A stretch of 64,000 bases of DNA from assembly GCF_900109095.1 (NCBI RefSeq), contig NZ_FNYZ01000009.1, positions 124,001 to 188,000 of the forward strand, written 5' to 3'. Below are positions 49,501 through 61,439 of this stretch, one piece after another; position 1 is the first letter of the stretch, and every line of letters begins with the position of its first letter. The notes under the pieces are model-generated. The model worked only from the letters and a program-made list of their open reading frames with translations. It was not told the DNA's origin and did not search any database. A program made the translations under genes and the position numbers. This stretch comes from Sphingobium sp. AP50. Lineage in GTDB: Bacteria; Pseudomonadota; Alphaproteobacteria; Sphingomonadales; Sphingomonadaceae.

Positions 49501-52500
49501 CCGGTCACGATCGTCCCGCCGATCGAGACGGCTCCGGTCGGTGCGGCGGGTGGCGTGCTATCCGGCGCGGCAACCGAAGCCACCGGCGACAAATTGCCCG
49601 CGACATCCCGCTGGGTAATGCCCAGCGTCTCGCCATTCACCTGCGGCGTGCTCAGCGTCACGCTGTAGCTGCCATTGGCGGCGACGACGGCGGTGCCGAT
49701 GACCGTGCCCAAGGGGTCGGTCACATTGATCGTCGCGCCAGCTTCCCCTGTACCGTTCACGGTCAGGCCGTCGGGCGTCACCGCACCGGTCGGCGCGGCA
49801 GGCGGCGTGATATCGGGCGCCAATGTCGGCACGCTGGGCGAGATATTGCCGGCAGGGTCAGCCTGCACGATGCCCAGCGTCTCGCCATTCACCTGTGGCG
49901 TGGTCAGCGTCACGCTGTAGCTGCCATCACCCGCGACCGTCGCCGTGCCGATGATCGTACCAGCCGGATCGGTGATGCTGATCGTCGCACCAGCCTCGCC
50001 CGTGCCGATCACCATTGTACCGTCAGGCGTAACGCTGCCGGTCGGGGCCGCCGGCGGGGTAACATCCGGCGCGATCAGATCGACCTCGGCCGAAGCATTG
50101 CCTGCCGTATCGGTCTGGATCAGGCCCAGCGTCTCGCCATTGAGCTGTGGCGTGGTCAGCGTCGCGACATAGCTGCCATTGGCGCCAACGATTGCCGTTC
50201 CGATGACGGTACCCGTCGGATCGGTGATGCTGATCGTCGCGCCCGCTTCACCCGTGCCCGTAACGGTCGCGCCATCCGACGCAACCGTGCCGGTGGGCGC
50301 ATCCGGAGCAGTCGTGTCAGGCGCCACAATCGGCAATTGCGGCGACACATTGCCCGCAGCGTCGGACTGGACCAGCGTCAAGGCTTCGCCATTGGTCTGC
50401 GCCGGCGTCAGGGTGACGCTATAGCTGCCATTGCCCGCGACCGTAGCGGTGCCCAGCACCGTCCCCGCGGCATTGGTGACGCTGATCGTGGCACCAGCTT
50501 CGCCTGTGCCATTGATCACGGCACCATCGCCACGGATCGTGCCGGTGGGCGCGATGGGGGCCGTGCTGTCAGGCGCGATCAGATCGACTTCCGCCGACGG
50601 ATTCCCGGCGCCGTCCGTCTGAATGATGCCCAGCACTTCCCCGTTCAGTTGCGGCGTCGCCAGGGACAGCGAATAGCTGCCATTGGCGCTAACGATCGCC
50701 GTGCCGATCACGACACCGGCAGGATCGGTGATGCTGATCGTCGCGCCGACCTCACCGGTGCCGGTCACCACGATGCCATCGGAAGCCACCGTGCCGGTCG
50801 GCGCAGTGGGCGCCGTGATATCCGGCGCTGTAATCGGCAGGGTCGGCGATATATTGCCAGCAACATCGGTCTGGACCAACGACAACGCCTGCCCATTGGC
50901 CTGCTGCGTGGTCAGCGTTACCGAATAGGTGCCATTGGCCGCAACGACGCCAGTACCCAGCAAGGTACCGCCGGCATCAGTGATGCTTATCGTCGCACCA
51001 GCCTCACCCGTACCGCTTATGATCGCGCCGTTCGGCGTGATCGTGCCGGTCGGCGCATCGGGCGCGGTGATGTCCGGCGCAACCACATCGACTTCGGCAG
51101 ACGGATTCCCGGCGCCATCGGTCTGGATCACGCCCAGCGTCTCGCCATTCACCTGCGGGCTCGCCAGGGTCACGACATAGCTGCCATTGGCACCGACGAC
51201 CGCCGTACCCACTATGGTGCCGGCCGCGTTCGTGATGCTGATCGTCGCACCGGCCTCACCCGATCCGATAACGGCCGTGCCGTCCGGCGTAACCGTACCC
51301 GTCGGCGCGTCAGGCGCCGTAATATCGGGCGCCGTGATAGTGGCGGTGGGGGACAGATTCCCGGCGCTATCCGCCTGAACGAGCGTCAGCGTTTCGCCAT
51401 TGGCCTGCGACGGAGTGAGGGCAACGCTATAGCTGCCATTCGCGGCAACCGTCGTCGTACCCAGCACCGTTCCTGCTGCATTGGTGACGGTGATCGTCGC
51501 CCCGGCCTCGCCAGTACCCGTCACCGCTGCGCCATCGCCAGTCACCGCGCCCAGCGGCGCATCGGGCGCCGTCAGGTCAGGCGTCACCACGATCGCAGGA
51601 CCGGATTCATTGCCCGTCGCGTCGCTCTGCGTAACGCGGAGCGAGGTGCCATCGGCCTGGGCCGGCGACAGCATCACCACATAATGGCCCTGCCCGTCGA
51701 CGGTCGCGGTGCCGACCACCGCGCCGTCGGCGTCGCGCACGGTCACGGTCGCACCCTTCTCGCCCGAACCGTTCACGACCGCACCCGTCGCATCGATCTG
51801 CGCCGTCGGTATGGCGGGCGGCGTGATGTCCGGGGCCGTCACGACTACCGGCACGGAAGACAAGCCGTCCGTATCGGTCTGGATGACGACCAGAGTCTCG
51901 CCATTGGCCTGCGCCGGGTCCAGCGTGACGCTGTAGCTGCCATCAGCCTCTACGATTGCGGAACCAAGCGGCACGCCGCCAGGGCCAGTGACCGTCACCG
52001 TCGCCCCCGCTTCGCCGGTACCGGTCACGGCCACGCCACCTGCCGTCACGATGGCCGTCACCGGATCGGGTGCGTCGGGCGTGTTCAGATTGGGCGCAGT
52101 CACCGGCAGTTCTGCCGATTCATTGCCGGCAAGATCGCTCTGCACGACCGTCAGCGGCTCGCCATGGACCTGCGCAGGCGTCAGCGCGCTGCTCCAGTTG
52201 CCATCCGGATCCACCGTTGCCGTGCCGATCTCCACACCGGACGGATCGCGAACGCTGATGGTCGCGCCCACCTCGCCCGTGCCGGTCATCGACGCGCCGT
52301 CGCCCGCGATGATCGCCGTCGGCGGTTCGGGGGCGGTCAGGTCCGGCGCCGTCAGATTGATCGGCGCAGAGACATTGTTCGCCGCGTCAAGCTGGGTCAC
52401 GGTCAAGGGCTGGCTGTCCACCTGCGGCGGCGTCAGCATGACCGTGTAATTGCCCTGGGCATTGACGATGCCAGTACCCAGCAAACTATTGTCAGCCGCG

Positions 52501-55500
52501 CGTACCTCGATGGTCGATCCGGCGATGCCAACGCCAGTCACAACCGCACCGCTAGCATCGATCGTGGCTGAAGGTGCCGGCGGCGGGGTGAAGTCGGGCG
52601 CGGTCACGCTGATCCCGGTCGACACATTGCCGGCCAGATCGCTCTGGACGATGCCCAGCACCTGTCCATCGACCAGCGCCGGGTCAAACAGCACCACATA
52701 GTCGCCGTCGCCATCCACGATCGCCGTGCCGATCACCGTGCCACTGGCATCCGTGACGCTGATGCTTGCGCCAGCCTCACCGGTGCCGCTGATCGACCCG
52801 CCATTGGCCGCGATCACGCCGGTCGGCGCATCAGGCGCAGTCAGGTCCGGCGCTACGATCGGTGTCGGATCGGACACATTGCCGGCGCCATCCACCTGAG
52901 TCACCGCCAATGCTTCGCCATCCACCTGCGGCGTATTGAGCGTCACGGTATAGTTGCCCTGCGCATCGACAATGCCAGTACCCAGCAACGTCCCATCGGC
53001 TGCACGCACTTCGATCGTCGATCCCGCAACGCCTTCGCCCGTGATCACCGATCCCGTCACCACCGTACCGGTGCCATCGATCGCGGCCGTAGGCGCAGGC
53101 GGCGGCGTGAAATCAGGCGCGGTCACGCTGATCCCGGTCGACACATTGCCGGCCAGATCGCTCTGGACGATCCCCAGCACCTGTCCATCGACCAGCGCCG
53201 GGTCAAACAGCACCACATAGTCGCCGTCGCCATCCACGATCGCCGTGCCGATCACCGTGCCACTGGCATCCGTGACGCTGATGCTTGCGCCAGCCTCACC
53301 GGTGCCGCTGATCGACCCGCCATTGGCCGCGATCACGCCGGTCGGCGCATCGGGCGCCGTCAGGTCTGGCGCAACGATCGGTGTCGGATCGGACACATTG
53401 CCCGCGCCATCCACCTGCGTCACTGCCAGCGCTTCGCCATCCACCTGCGGCGTATTGAGCGTCACGGTATAGTTGCCCTGCGCATCGACAATGCCGCTGC
53501 CCAGCAGCGTCCCATCGACCGCACGCACCTCGATCGTCGATCCCGCAACGCCCTCGCCCGTGATCACCGATCCCGTCACCACCGTACCGGTGCCGTCAAT
53601 CTCTGCCGTAGGCGCAGGCGGCGGCGTGAAATCAGGCGCGGTCACGCTGATCCCGGTCGACACATTGCCGGCCAGATCGCTCTGGACGATCCCCAGCACC
53701 TGTCCATCGACCAGCGCCGGGTCAAACAGCACCACATAGTCGCCGTCGCCATCCACGATCGCCGTGCCGATCACCGTGCCACTGGCATCCGTGACGCTGA
53801 TCGTCGCACCGGCCTCACCGGTGCCACTGATCGATCCGCCGTTGGCCGCGATCACGCCGGTTGGCGCATCGGGCGCAGTCAGGTCCGGCGCTACGATCGG
53901 TGTCGGATCGGACACATTGCCCGCCCCATCCACCTGCGTCACCGCCAGCGCTTCGCCATCCACCTGCGGCGTATTCAAGGTGACGGTATAATTGCCCTGC
54001 GCATCGACAATGCCAGTGCCCAGCAGCGTCCCATCGGCTGCACGCACCTCGATCGTCGATCCAGCAACGCCTTCGCCCGTGATCACCGATCCCGTCACAA
54101 CAGTACCGGTGCCGTCAATTTGTGCCGTAGGTGCAGGCGGCGGGGTAAAGTCGGGCGCGGTCACGCTGATCCCGGTGGACACATTGCCGGCCAGATCGCT
54201 CTGAACGATGCCCAGCACCTGTCCATCGACCAGCGCCGGATCGAACAAGACCACATAGTCGCCGTCGCCATCCACGATCGCCGTGCCGATCACCGTGCCA
54301 CTGGCGTCGGTAACGCTGATCGTCGCACCGGCCTCACCGGTCCCACTGATAGATCCGCCATTGGCCGCGATCACGCCGGTCGGCGCATCGGGCGCAGTCA
54401 GGTCCGGTGCCACGATCGGTGTCGGATCGGACTCGTTGCCAGCACCATCGGTCAGCGTGACAGACAGTGCTTCGCCATTCGTCAGCGGCGGATTGAGCGT
54501 GATACTGAAGCTGCCGTCGGGACGAACCGTGCCGCTGCCCAGCAGGCCACCCAGCGAATCGCGCACTTCGACACTGGCGCCAATTTCGCCTGTACCAGTT
54601 ACCGCGATTCCGTCAGCCGTCACACTCGCGACCGGCCCGACCGGCGCATCGAGATCGGGCGCGCTGATGACGGTCGGCGGGGATGCATTGTCGGCAGAAT
54701 CCGACTGAATAACCGTCAGCAACTGGCCATTGGCCTGCGCCGTGTCCAGCGGTGCGGAATAGCTGCCGTCACCCAGCGCAATCGTCGTTCCGATCAGGAC
54801 GCCAGCAGCATCGAAGATGCGAACCGTAGCCCCGGCTTCGGCCGTGCCGATAACCGTCAGCCCATCACCCGTGACCAGAGCTGTCGGTGCCAGCGGCGCA
54901 GTGCCATCCGGCGCGATGAGTTCGACAGGATCGGAAACATTGCCCGCCCCATCCGTCTGCCGCACGGTCAACGTCTCGCCATTATTCTGGGGCGTGCTCA
55001 GCGCCACCTGGAAATTACCATCGCTGCCAACCTGGGCCGTTCCCAGCACCCCGCCAGCCGCATCATAAACCGTGATCAGTGCGCCAGCCTCGCCCGTTCC
55101 GGTAACACTGTTCGTGCCGTCCAGCACGGCATCCGGTGCCGCAGGAGGAGTCAGATCAGGCGCGATAGCAAGCGTCGGCGAGGAAATATTACCAGCCGCA
55201 TCGATCTGCGTAACGCTGACCGTCTCGCCATTGTCGAGCGCCGTTCCCAGGACAATCGCATAATTTCCATCGCCATCTGCTGAACCAGTCCCAAGCAGAT
55301 TGCCGTCCGCATCGCGAATCTCGATCGTCGCATTGGCCTCGGCCGTGCCGGACAAGATCGTGCCCGTCGCATTCAACCGGGCAATCGGCGGCGACGGTGC
55401 GTCGGTATCAGCATCTGCGTCTGCATCGGCATCTGCGTCTGCGTCTGCGTCTGCGTCAGCGTCAGCGTCAGCGTCAGCATCGGCATCGGCATCAGCGTCC

Positions 55501-58500
55501 GCATCTGCATCAGCGTCCGCATCTGCATCTGCATCTGCATCTGCATCTGCATCGGCATCGGCATCGGCATCGGCATCGGCATCGGCATCTGCATCTGCAT
55601 CTGCATCTGCATCGGCATCTGCATCAGCATCTGCGTCAGCATCTGCATCCGCGTCAGCATCTGCATCGGCATCAGCATCAGCATCAGCGTCTGCATCAGC
55701 GTCCGCATCGGCATCTGCATCTGCATCTGCATCAGCGTCCGCATCGGCATCTGCATCTGCATCTGCATCAGCATCTGCGTCAGCATCTGCATCCGCGTCA
55801 GCATCTGCATCGGCATCGGCATCAGCATCAGCATCAGCATCCGCGTCTGCATCAGCGTCCGCATCGGCATCTGCATCTGCATCTGCATCAGCATCTGCAT
55901 CTGCATCCGCGTCAGCATCAGCATCTGCATCTGCATCTGCGTCCGCATCCGCATCCGCATCTGCGTCAGCGTCTGCATCGGCATCCGCATCGGCATCTGC
56001 ATCAGCGTCAGCATCTGCATCTGCATCTGCATCAGCGTCCGCATCTGCGTCAGCATCAGCATCAGCATCAGCATCAGCATCTGCATCAGCGTCAGCGTCC
56101 GCATCAGCGTCTGCATCTGCGTCAGCGTCAGCGTCAGCGTCAGCGTCAGCATCGGCATCCGCATCTGCATCTGCATCGGCATCTGCATCTGCATCAGCAT
56201 CCGCGTCCGCATCTGCATCGGCATCCGCGTCCGCGTCCGCATCGGCATCCGCGTCAGCGTCAGCGTCAGCATCTGCGTCTGCATCAGCGTCTGCATCAGC
56301 GTCAGCATCTGCATCAGCGTCCGCATCAGCATCAGCGTCCGCATCAGCGTCCGCATCGGCATCAGCGTCCGCATCCGCATCAGCATCAGCGTCAGCATCA
56401 GCGTCCGCATCCGCATCTGCATCAGCGTCCGCATCCGCGTCAGCGTCAGCATCTGCGTCTGCATCCGCGTCAGCATCTGCATCGGCATCAGCGTCCGCAT
56501 CAGCATCAGCATCAGCGTCTGCATCTGCATCGGCATCGGCATCTGCATCCGCGTCAGCGTCAGCGTCAGCATCCGCATCCGCATCGGCATCAGCGTCCGC
56601 ATCGGCATCTGCGTCCGCATCCGCATCCGCATCTGCGTCAGCGTCTGCATCGGCATCCGCATCGGCATCTGCATCGGCATCTGCATCCGCGTCAGCGTCA
56701 GCATCTGCGTCTGCATCAGCGTCAGCGTCCGCATCTGCATCAGCATCAGCATCAGCATCTGCATCTGCATCAGCGTCAGCGTCAGCGTCAGCGTCAGCGT
56801 CAGCGTCAGCATCTGCATCTGCATCTGCATCAGCATCAGCATCTGCATCTGCATCTGCATCTGCATCTGCATCAGCGTCAGCATCTGCGTCAGCATCAGC
56901 ATCAGCATCTGCATCAGAGTCAGCGTCAGCGTCCGCATCAGCGTCTGCATCTGCGTCAGCGTCAGCGTCAGCGTCAGCGTCAGCATCGGCATCGGCATCC
57001 GCATCTGCATCGGCATCTGCATCAGCATCGGCATCCGCGTCCGCATCTGCATCTGCATCGGCATCGGCATCCGCGTCCGCGTCCGCATCGGCATCCGCGT
57101 CAGCGTCAGCATCTGCGTCTGCATCAGCGTCAGCGTCTGCATCAGCGTCAGCGTCAGCGTCAGCGTCTGCATCAGCGTCAGCATCAGCATCAGCGTCCGC
57201 ATCTGCATCTGCATCAGCATCAGCATCAGCATCAGCGTCAGCATCAGCATCAGCGTCAGCATCAGCATCAGCATCAGCGTCCGCATCAGCGTCCGCATCT
57301 GCATCTGCATCTGCATCAGCGTCCGCATCGGCATCGGCATCTGCGTCCGCATCCGCGTCAGCGTCAGCATCTGCATCTGCATCTGCGTCTGCGTCTGCAT
57401 CCGCGTCAGCATCTGCATCGGCATCAGCGTCCGCATCAGCATCAGCGTCTGCATCTGCATCTGCATCTGCATCTGCATCTGCATCTGCATCCGCGTCAGC
57501 GTCAGCGTCAGCGTCAGCGTCAGCATCCGCATCGGCATCGGCATCAGCGTCCGCATCGGCATCGGCATCTGCGTCCGCATCTGCGTCAGCGTCTGCATCT
57601 GCATCCGCGTCAGCGTCAGCATCTGCGTCTGCATCAGCGTCAGCGTCAGCGTCAGCGTCAGCATCTGCATCAGCGTCCGCATCTGCGTCAGCGTCAGCGT
57701 CAGCATCAGCATCTGCATCTGCATCTGCATCTGCATCTGCATCTGCATCAGCGTCAGCGTCCGCATCAGCGTCTGCATCTGCGTCAGCGTCAGCGTCAGC
57801 GTCAGCATCGGCATCCGCATCTGCATCGGCATCTGCATCTGCATCAGCATCGGCATCCGCGTCCGCATCTGCATCGGCATCGGCATCGGCATCCGCGTCC
57901 GCGTCCGCATCGGCATCCGCGTCAGCGTCAGCATCTGCGTCTGCATCAGCGTCAGCGTCTGCATCAGCGTCAGCATCTGCATCAGCGTCCGCATCAGCAT
58001 CAGCGTCCGCATCAGCGTCCGCATCTGCATCAGCGTCCGCATCCGCATCAGCATCAGCGTCAGCATCAGCATCAGCGTCAGCATCAGCGTCCGCATCCGC
58101 ATCCGCATCGGCATCTGCATCTGCATCAGCGTCCGCATCCGCGTCAGCGTCAGCATCTGCGTCTGCGTCTGCATCTGCATCGGCATCTGCATCCGCGTCA
58201 GCGTCAGCGTCAGCGTCAGCATCCGCATCGGCATCAGCGTCCGCATCGGCATCTGCGTCCGCATCCGCATCCGCATCCGCATCTGCGTCAGCGTCTGCAT
58301 CGGCATCCGCATCGGCATCTGCATCCGCGTCAGCGTCAGCATCTGCGTCTGCATCAGCGTCAGCGTCCGCATCTGCATCAGCATCAGCATCAGCATCAGC
58401 ATCAGCATCAGCGTCAGCGTCAGCGTCAGCGTCAGCGTCAGCATCGGCATCTGCATCTGCATCTGCATCTGCATCTGCATCAGCGTCAGCATCTGCATCT

Positions 58501-61406
58501 GCATCTGCATCTGCGTCAGCATCTGCATCTGCATCTGCATCAGCGTCCGCATCTGCGTCAGCATCAGCATCAGCATCTGCATCAGCGTCAGCGTCAGCGT
58601 CCGCATCAGCGTCTGCATCTGCGTCAGCGTCAGCGTCAGCATCGGCATCCGCATCTGCATCTGCATCAGCATCAGCATCGGCATCCGCGTCCGCATCTGC
58701 ATCGGCATCGGCATCGGCATCCGCGTCCGCGTCCGCATCGGCATCCGCGTCAGCATCAGCATCAGCGTCAGCATCAGCATCAGCGTCCGCATCAGCGTCC
58801 GCATCTGCATCTGCATCAGCGTCCGCATCTGCATCTGCATCTGCATCTGCATCAGCGTCCGCATCCGCGTCAGCGTCAGCATCTGCATCTGCATCCGCGT
58901 CAGCATCTGCATCGGCATCAGCGTCCGCATCAGCATCAGCGTCTGCATCTGCATCTGCATCTGCATCCGCGTCAGCGTCAGCGTCAGCGTCAGCATCCGC
59001 ATCGGCATCAGCGTCCGCATCGGCATCGGCATCTGCGTCAGCGTCTGCATCGGCATCCGCATCGGCATCCGCGTCAGCGTCAGCATCTGCGTCTGCATCA
59101 GCGTCAGCATCTGCATCAGCGTCCGCATCTGCGTCAGCGTCAGCGTCAGCATCTGCATCTGCATCTGCATCAGCGTCAGCGTCAGCGTCCGCATCAGCGT
59201 CTGCGTCAGCGTCAGCGTCAGCGTCAGCGTCAGCGTCAGCATCCGCATCGGCATCGGCATCGGCATCGGCATCGGCATCTGCATCTGCATCTGCATCTGC
59301 ATCAGCGTCAGCGTCAGCGTCAGCGTCAGCGTCAGCATCTGCATCAGCGTCCGCATCTGCGTCAGCATCAGCATCAGCATCTGCATCTGCATCTGCATCT
59401 GCATCAGCGTCAGCGTCCGCATCAGCGTCTGCATCTGCGTCAGCGTCAGCGTCAGCGTCAGCATCCGCATCGGCATCGGCATCTGCATCTGCATCAGCAT
59501 CTGCATCTGCGTCAGCGTCAGCGTCAGCATCCGCATCGGCATCTGCGTCTGCATCAGCGTCCGCATCGGCATCAGCATCAGCATCAGCATCAGCATCAGC
59601 ATCAGCATCCGCGTCAGCATCGGCATCAGCATCAGCATCAGCATCAGCATCAGCATCAGCATCTGCGTCCGCATCCGCATCGGCATCGGCATCCGCGTCT
59701 GCATCAGCGTCAGCATCGGCATCGGCATCTGCATCTGCATCTGCATCTGCATCTGCATCTGCATCTGCATCTGCATCTGCATCGGCATCTGCATCTGCAT
59801 CTGCATCGGCATCCGCGTCCGCATCGGCATCTGCATCAGCGTCTGCATCTGCATCCGCGTCAGCATCTGCATCTGCATCTGCATCTGCATCGGCATCCGC
59901 GTCAGCGTCAGCATCTGCATCGGCGTCCGCATCAGCATCAGCATCAGCATCAGCATCAGCATCAGCATCAGCATCAGCATCAGCATCCGCATCCGCATCC
60001 GCATCCGCATCTGCATCTGCATCAGCATCAGCATCAGCATCAGCATCTGCATCAGCATCTGCATCTGCATCTGCATCCGCATCTGCATCGGCATCGGCAT
60101 CCGCATCGGCATCAGCGTCCGCATCGGCATCTGCATCCGCGTCAGCGTCAGCGTCTGCATCAGCATCTGCATCCGCGTCAGCGTCAGCATCTGCATCGGC
60201 GTCCGCATCAGCATCAGCATCAGCATCTGCATCTGCATCTGCATCTGCATCAGCATCAGCATCTGCATCTGCATCTGCATCTGCATCTGCATCTGCATCC
60301 GCATCGGCATCGGCATCCGCGTCAGCATCTGCGTCTGCATCAGCGTCAGCGTCAGCGTCAGCGTCAGCGTCAGCGTCAGCGTCAGCGTCAGCGTCAGCAT
60401 CTGCATCAGCGTCCGCATCTGCGTCAGCATCAGCATCAGCATCTGCATCTGCATCTGCATCAGCGTCAGCGTCAGCGTCCGCATCAGCGTCTGCATCTGC
60501 GTCAGCGTCAGCGTCAGCGTCAGCGTCAGCATCGGCATCTGCATCTGCATCAGCATCTGCATCTGCATCGGCATCGGCATCCGCATCGGCATCGGCATCT
60601 GCATCTGCATCTGCATCTGCATCCGCGTCAGCGTCAGCGTCAGCATCTGCATCTGCATCTGCATCTGCGTCTGCATCCGCATCTGCATCGGCATCGGCAT
60701 CCGCGTCTGCATCAGCGTCCGCATCGGCATCAGCATCAGCATCAGCATCGGCATCGGCATCAGCGTCAGCGTCAGCGTCAGCGTCCGCATCTGCATCTGC
60801 ATCAGCATCAGCGTCAGCGTCAGCATCAGCGTCAGCATCAGCATCAGCATCAGCATCAGCATCAGCATCAGCATCCGCATCCGCATCCGCATCTGCATCG
60901 GCATCCGCGTCTGCATCAGCGTCCGCATCGGCATCAGCGTCCGCATCTGCATCTGCATCTGCATCTGCATCTGCATCTGCATCACTATCATCCCGATCAT
61001 CAGCGGTGGCAGCGAGGCCTGCCATGCCGACACCGCTGATGAGGACAGGCAGAACAAGTGCCGATGCGGGCGCTCCACCACCGGCTGCGGCGATCAGATC
61101 GTCAATGTCGTCCAGGATCGAGAAATGGGGAGAGCGGCTTCCCGATCGGGCAAGCCATTGCGTACCTTCATCGTCACGCAGGACCAGATTGTTATCGACG
61201 CCATCAAAATGCTGGTAGAAATTCTCGATTCTAATGATCTGGCCATCTTTGAGCCGGATGAGCAGCGCGTTGTCACTCTGTTCAAAAGCAGAGATGGCAT
61301 CGGGGCTCAAATCCAGCCTGACAATGCTGGGATGGTCCAATCGGATGGCTTCAACTGAAGTCTGCGCGACTGCGCCCGTCATTTTGTCGATAATCTCAGC
61401 GGCCAT
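46524..61406 (-). CDS. Giant BapA/LapF-type adhesin with (Asp-Ala)n tract and Ig-like repeats
   Basis: 4960 residues from ATG 61406 ([15 protein letters not shown]), chosen over an upstream ATG at 61439 because AAAGGG lies 7 bases ahead. Layout: a BapA prefix-like N-terminal domain (1-110, [29 protein letters not shown]), a hydrophobic segment ([20 protein letters not shown]), an Asp-Ala tract (142-2000), about 27 Ig-like units of about 84 residues (2001-4285), then BapA-type/VCBS-like C-terminal domains ([39 protein letters not shown]) and an acidic tail ending NNGHQF. Predicted surface adhesin or biofilm protein exported by the type I system encoded downstream. Confidence 0.92.
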   Translation of the reverse strand: MAAEIIDKMTGAVAQTSVEAIRLDHPSIVRLDLSPDAISAFEQSDNALLIRLKDGQIIRIENFYQHFDGVDNNLVLRDDEGTQWLARSGSRSPHFSILDDIDDLIAAAGGGAPASALVLPVLISGVGMAGLAATADDRDDSDADADADADADADADADADADADADADADADADADADADADADADADADADADADADADADADADADADADADADADADADADADADADADADADADADADADADADADADADADADADADADADADADADADADADADADADADADADADADADADADADADADADADADADADADADADADADADADADADADADADADADADADADADADADADADADADADADADADADADADADADADADADADADADADADADADADADADADADADADADADADADADADADADADADADADADADADADADADADADADADADADADADADADADADADADADADADADADADADADADADADADADADADADADADADADADADADADADADADADADADADADADADADADADADADADADADADADADADADADADADADADADADADADADADADADADADADADADADADADADADADADADADADADADADADADADADADADADADADADADADADADADADADADADADADADADADADADADADADADADADADADADADADADADADADADADADADADADADADADADADADADADADADADADADADADADADADADADADADADADADADADADADADADADADADADADADADADADADADADADADADADADADADADADADADADADADADADADADADADADADADADADADADADADADADADADADADADADADADADADADADADADADADADADADADADADADADADADADADADADADADADADADADADADADADADADADADADADADADADADADADADADADADADADADADADADADADADADADADADADADADADADADADADADADADADADADADADADADADADADADADADADADADADADADADADADADADADADADADADADADADADADADADADADADADADADADADADADADADADADADADADADADADADADADADADADADADADADADADADADADADADADADADADADADADADADADADADADADADADADADADADADADADADADADADADADADADADADADADADADADADADADADADADADADADADADADADADADADADADADADADADADADADADADADADADADADADADADADADADADADADADADADADADADADADADADADADADADADADADADADADADADADADADADADADADADADADADADADADADADADADADADADADADADADADADADADADADADADADADADADADADADADADADADADADADADADADADADADADADSDADADADADADADADADADADADADADADADADADADADADADADADADADADADADADADADADADADADADADADADADADADADADADADADADADADADADADADADADADADADADADADADADADADADADADADADADADADADADADADADADADADADADADADADADADADADADADADADADADADADADADADADADADADADADADADADADADADADADADADADADADADADADADADADADADADADADADADADADADADADADADADADADADADADADADADADADADADADADADADADADADADADADADADADADADADADADADADADADADADADADADADADADADADADADADADADADADADADADADADADADADADADADADADADADADADADADADADADADADADADADADADADADADADADADADADADADADADADADADADADADADADADADADADADADADADADTDAPSPPIARLNATGTILSGTAEANATIEIRDADGNLLGTGSADGDGNYAIVLGTALDNGETVSVTQIDAAGNISSPTLAIAPDLTPPAAPDAVLDGTNSVTGTGEAGALITVYDAAGGVLGTAQVGSDGNFQVALSTPQNNGETLTVRQTDGAGNVSDPVELIAPDGTAPLAPTALVTGDGLTVIGTAEAGATVRIFDAAGVLIGTTIALGDGSYSAPLDTAQANGQLLTVIQSDSADNASPPTVISAPDLDAPVGPVASVTADGIAVTGTGEIGASVEVRDSLGGLLGSGTVRPDGSFSITLNPPLTNGEALSVTLTDGAGNESDPTPIVAPDLTAPDAPTGVIAANGGSISGTGEAGATISVTDASGTVIGTAIVDGDGDYVVLFDPALVDGQVLGIVQSDLAGNVSTGISVTAPDFTPPPAPTAQIDGTGTVVTGSVITGEGVAGSTIEVRAADGTLLGTGIVDAQGNYTVTLNTPQVDGEALAVTQVDGAGNVSDPTPIVAPDLTAPDAPTGVIAANGGSISGTGEAGATISVTDASGTVIGTAIVDGDGDYVVLFDPALVDGQVLGIVQSDLAGNVSTGISVTAPDFTPPPAPTAEIDGTGTVVTGSVITGEGVAGSTIEVRAVDGTLLGSGIVDAQGNYTVTLNTPQVDGEALAVTQVDGAGNVSDPTPIVAPDLTAPDAPTGVIAANGGSISGTGEAGASISVTDASGTVIGTAIVDGDGDYVVLFDPALVDGQVLGIVQSDLAGNVSTGISVTAPDFTPPPAPTAAIDGTGTVVTGSVITGEGVAGSTIEVRAADGTLLGTGIVDAQGNYTVTLNTPQVDGEALAVTQVDGAGNVSDPTPIVAPDLTAPDAPTGVIAANGGSISGTGEAGASISVTDASGTVIGTAIVDGDGDYVVLFDPALVDGQVLGIVQSDLAGNVSTGISVTAPDFTPPPAPSATIDASGAVVTGVGIAGSTIEVRAADNSLLGTGIVNAQGNYTVMLTPPQVDSQPLTVTQLDAANNVSAPINLTAPDLTAPEPPTAIIAGDGASMTGTGEVGATISVRDPSGVEIGTATVDPDGNWSSALTPAQVHGEPLTVVQSDLAGNESAELPVTAPNLNTPDAPDPVTAIVTAGGVAVTGTGEAGATVTVTGPGGVPLGSAIVEADGSYSVTLDPAQANGETLVVIQTDTDGLSSVPVVVTAPDITPPAIPTAQIDATGAVVNGSGEKGATVTVRDADGAVVGTATVDGQGHYVVMLSPAQADGTSLRVTQSDATGNESGPAIVVTPDLTAPDAPLGAVTGDGAAVTGTGEAGATITVTNAAGTVLGTTTVAANGSYSVALTPSQANGETLTLVQADSAGNLSPTATITAPDITAPDAPTGTVTPDGTAVIGSGEAGATISITNAAGTIVGTAVVGANGSYVVTLASPQVNGETLGVIQTDGAGNPSAEVDVVAPDITAPDAPTGTITPNGAIISGTGEAGATISITDAGGTLLGTGVVAANGTYSVTLTTQQANGQALSLVQTDVAGNISPTLPITAPDITAPTAPTGTVASDGIVVTGTGEVGATISITDPAGVVIGTAIVSANGSYSLSLATPQLNGEVLGIIQTDGAGNPSAEVDLIAPDSTAPIAPTGTIRGDGAVINGTGEAGATISVTNAAGTVLGTATVAGNGSYSVTLTPAQTNGEALTLVQSDAAGNVSPQLPIVAPDTTAPDAPTGTVASDGATVTGTGEAGATISITDPTGTVIGTAIVGANGSYVATLTTPQLNGETLGLIQTDTAGNASAEVDLIAPDVTPPAAPTGSVTPDGTMVIGTGEAGATISITDPAGTIIGTATVAGDGSYSVTLTTPQVNGETLGIVQADPAGNISPSVPTLAPDITPPAAPTGAVTPDGLTVNGTGEAGATINVTDPLGTVIGTAVVAANGSYSVTLSTPQVNGETLGITQRDVAGNLSPVASVAAPDSTPPAAPTGAVSIGGTIVTGTGEPGATIRISNAAGVLLITAIVAADGSYSATLPTAQTNGERLSLIQVDAAGNGSTEVALIAPDTTPPAAPTAAISANGGIVTGQGEAGATITVRAADGSVLGSALVAANGSYSVTLNAAQLNGQQLSVGQSDAAGNASANVGVTAPDHTPPDAPTAAISGTGTVVTGVGEAGATVTITNAAGVIIGSAVVAANGSYSVTLTQAQANGETVGIIQTDPAGNVSAQTSIVAPDITPPPAPANLAVDATGLTLTGIGEAGATVRVRDGNGTLIGTAQVGTDGHFSVTLSSPQIGGENLTVTQTDLAGNPSIAATVGAPFDIAAFDNSAIALIDLLPVSTSVNHGTANYTALVSLDLLNLNLQVLGTPSVGFTVADGHSFNAVFTYDATLTIGALSGYTVAVQRWNGSQWVAVNGGSGVSLVQLTLLNGNLVSTETLGPGQYRAFAAFEGTLGLGLIGELHVTGTDLDFTDIGGIVPQQIHGNVITDPSADGHVDIVSPQTQIQSVTVNGVTTAVNADGTVVNGAFGRLVINLDGSYSYTPSASAAAIGKTDIFQYQLIDRSDGETETANLIISIGSDDITAAPIANHDIATAAVQYQNVVTTVPTAQEFSFSTPTLATRSGSDSFSVASNSLADITITVIRAGTIAVLPSYTITVRNAANAVVGTYTATAIAGLPLGSGISHTFEDLPAGNYTYTVSSTNTLGLTYNTTVYIGETITHLDQYSVSGVTGTQGELLANDTTGTAFATVKVGTGTGFVEVGETPIVINGTYGKLTVNETGHYSYTPGTTIAHSTVNLVDSFTYQIVQPNGVSATATLDVTINVASGSASALMSVEQTSLLVEDTVVASDDSHAAATASSDQTAPTTDEPASSDEIASLSSGDLILAATQSDLVDPSDNMQDATTADTDPSGTVVSDEVLGELAYQMFEGQGALEDVLSAYLDSQPSSEQADPVEGAAPVPASADLTPVDLPEDPLSYLATPDDIDKNNQNNGHQF
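48560..55400 (-). repeat. About 27 tandem Ig-like repeat units in the adhesin
   Basis: Each unit is about 84 residues (252 bases) with the pattern TAPDAPTG...[15 protein letters not shown]...[18 protein letters not shown]...Q.D.AGN.S......APD. Resembles bacterial Ig domains of large adhesins (Big_6-like). Units vary, but a subset is almost identical (see separate entry). Confidence 0.9.
52590..54440 (-). repeat. Recent tandem duplication of a two-Ig unit, period 519 bases
   Basis: The landmark CTGTCCATCGACCAGCGCC starts at 52662, 53181, 53700 and 54219, exactly 519 bases apart (173 residues, two Ig units). Copies differ by only scattered substitutions, so they are recent or gene-converted. 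Confidence 0.93.
55407..60983 (-). repeat. (Asp-Ala) tract: 1859 codons, hexanucleotide repeat
   Basis: On the plus strand the unit is GC(A/G)TC(T/C/A/G), on the coding strand GA(T/C)GCN. 1859 codons alternate Asp and Ala without a break (930 Asp), except one Ala-to-Ser at 56916-56918. Both Asp codons and all four Ala codons occur. Higher-order copies recur: the landmark GCATCAGCGTCTGCATCTGC begins at 56101, 56935, 57763, 58603, 59419 and 60481. Confidence 0.97.
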
Positions 61407-61439
61407 CGTCGATCCCTTTTTCCTCCCTGATGCAGCCAT

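Noticed and set aside
48000-55300. Many plus-strand ORFs of 70-150 residues, and one of 744, opposite the Ig-like repeats
   Set aside because: They recur with the Ig period and are antisense shadows of the repeats.
55407-60983. CRISPR-like or satellite array
   Set aside because: The repeat is a hexamer read in frame as Asp-Ala inside a long gene, with no spacers and no cas genes.
55300-61218. Plus-strand Ser-Ala protein of 1972 residues and other long frames over the tract
   Set aside because: They are mirror frames of the hexamer repeat; their ends fall inside the antisense of the Ig-like and N-terminal adhesin domains and they have no independent domain support.
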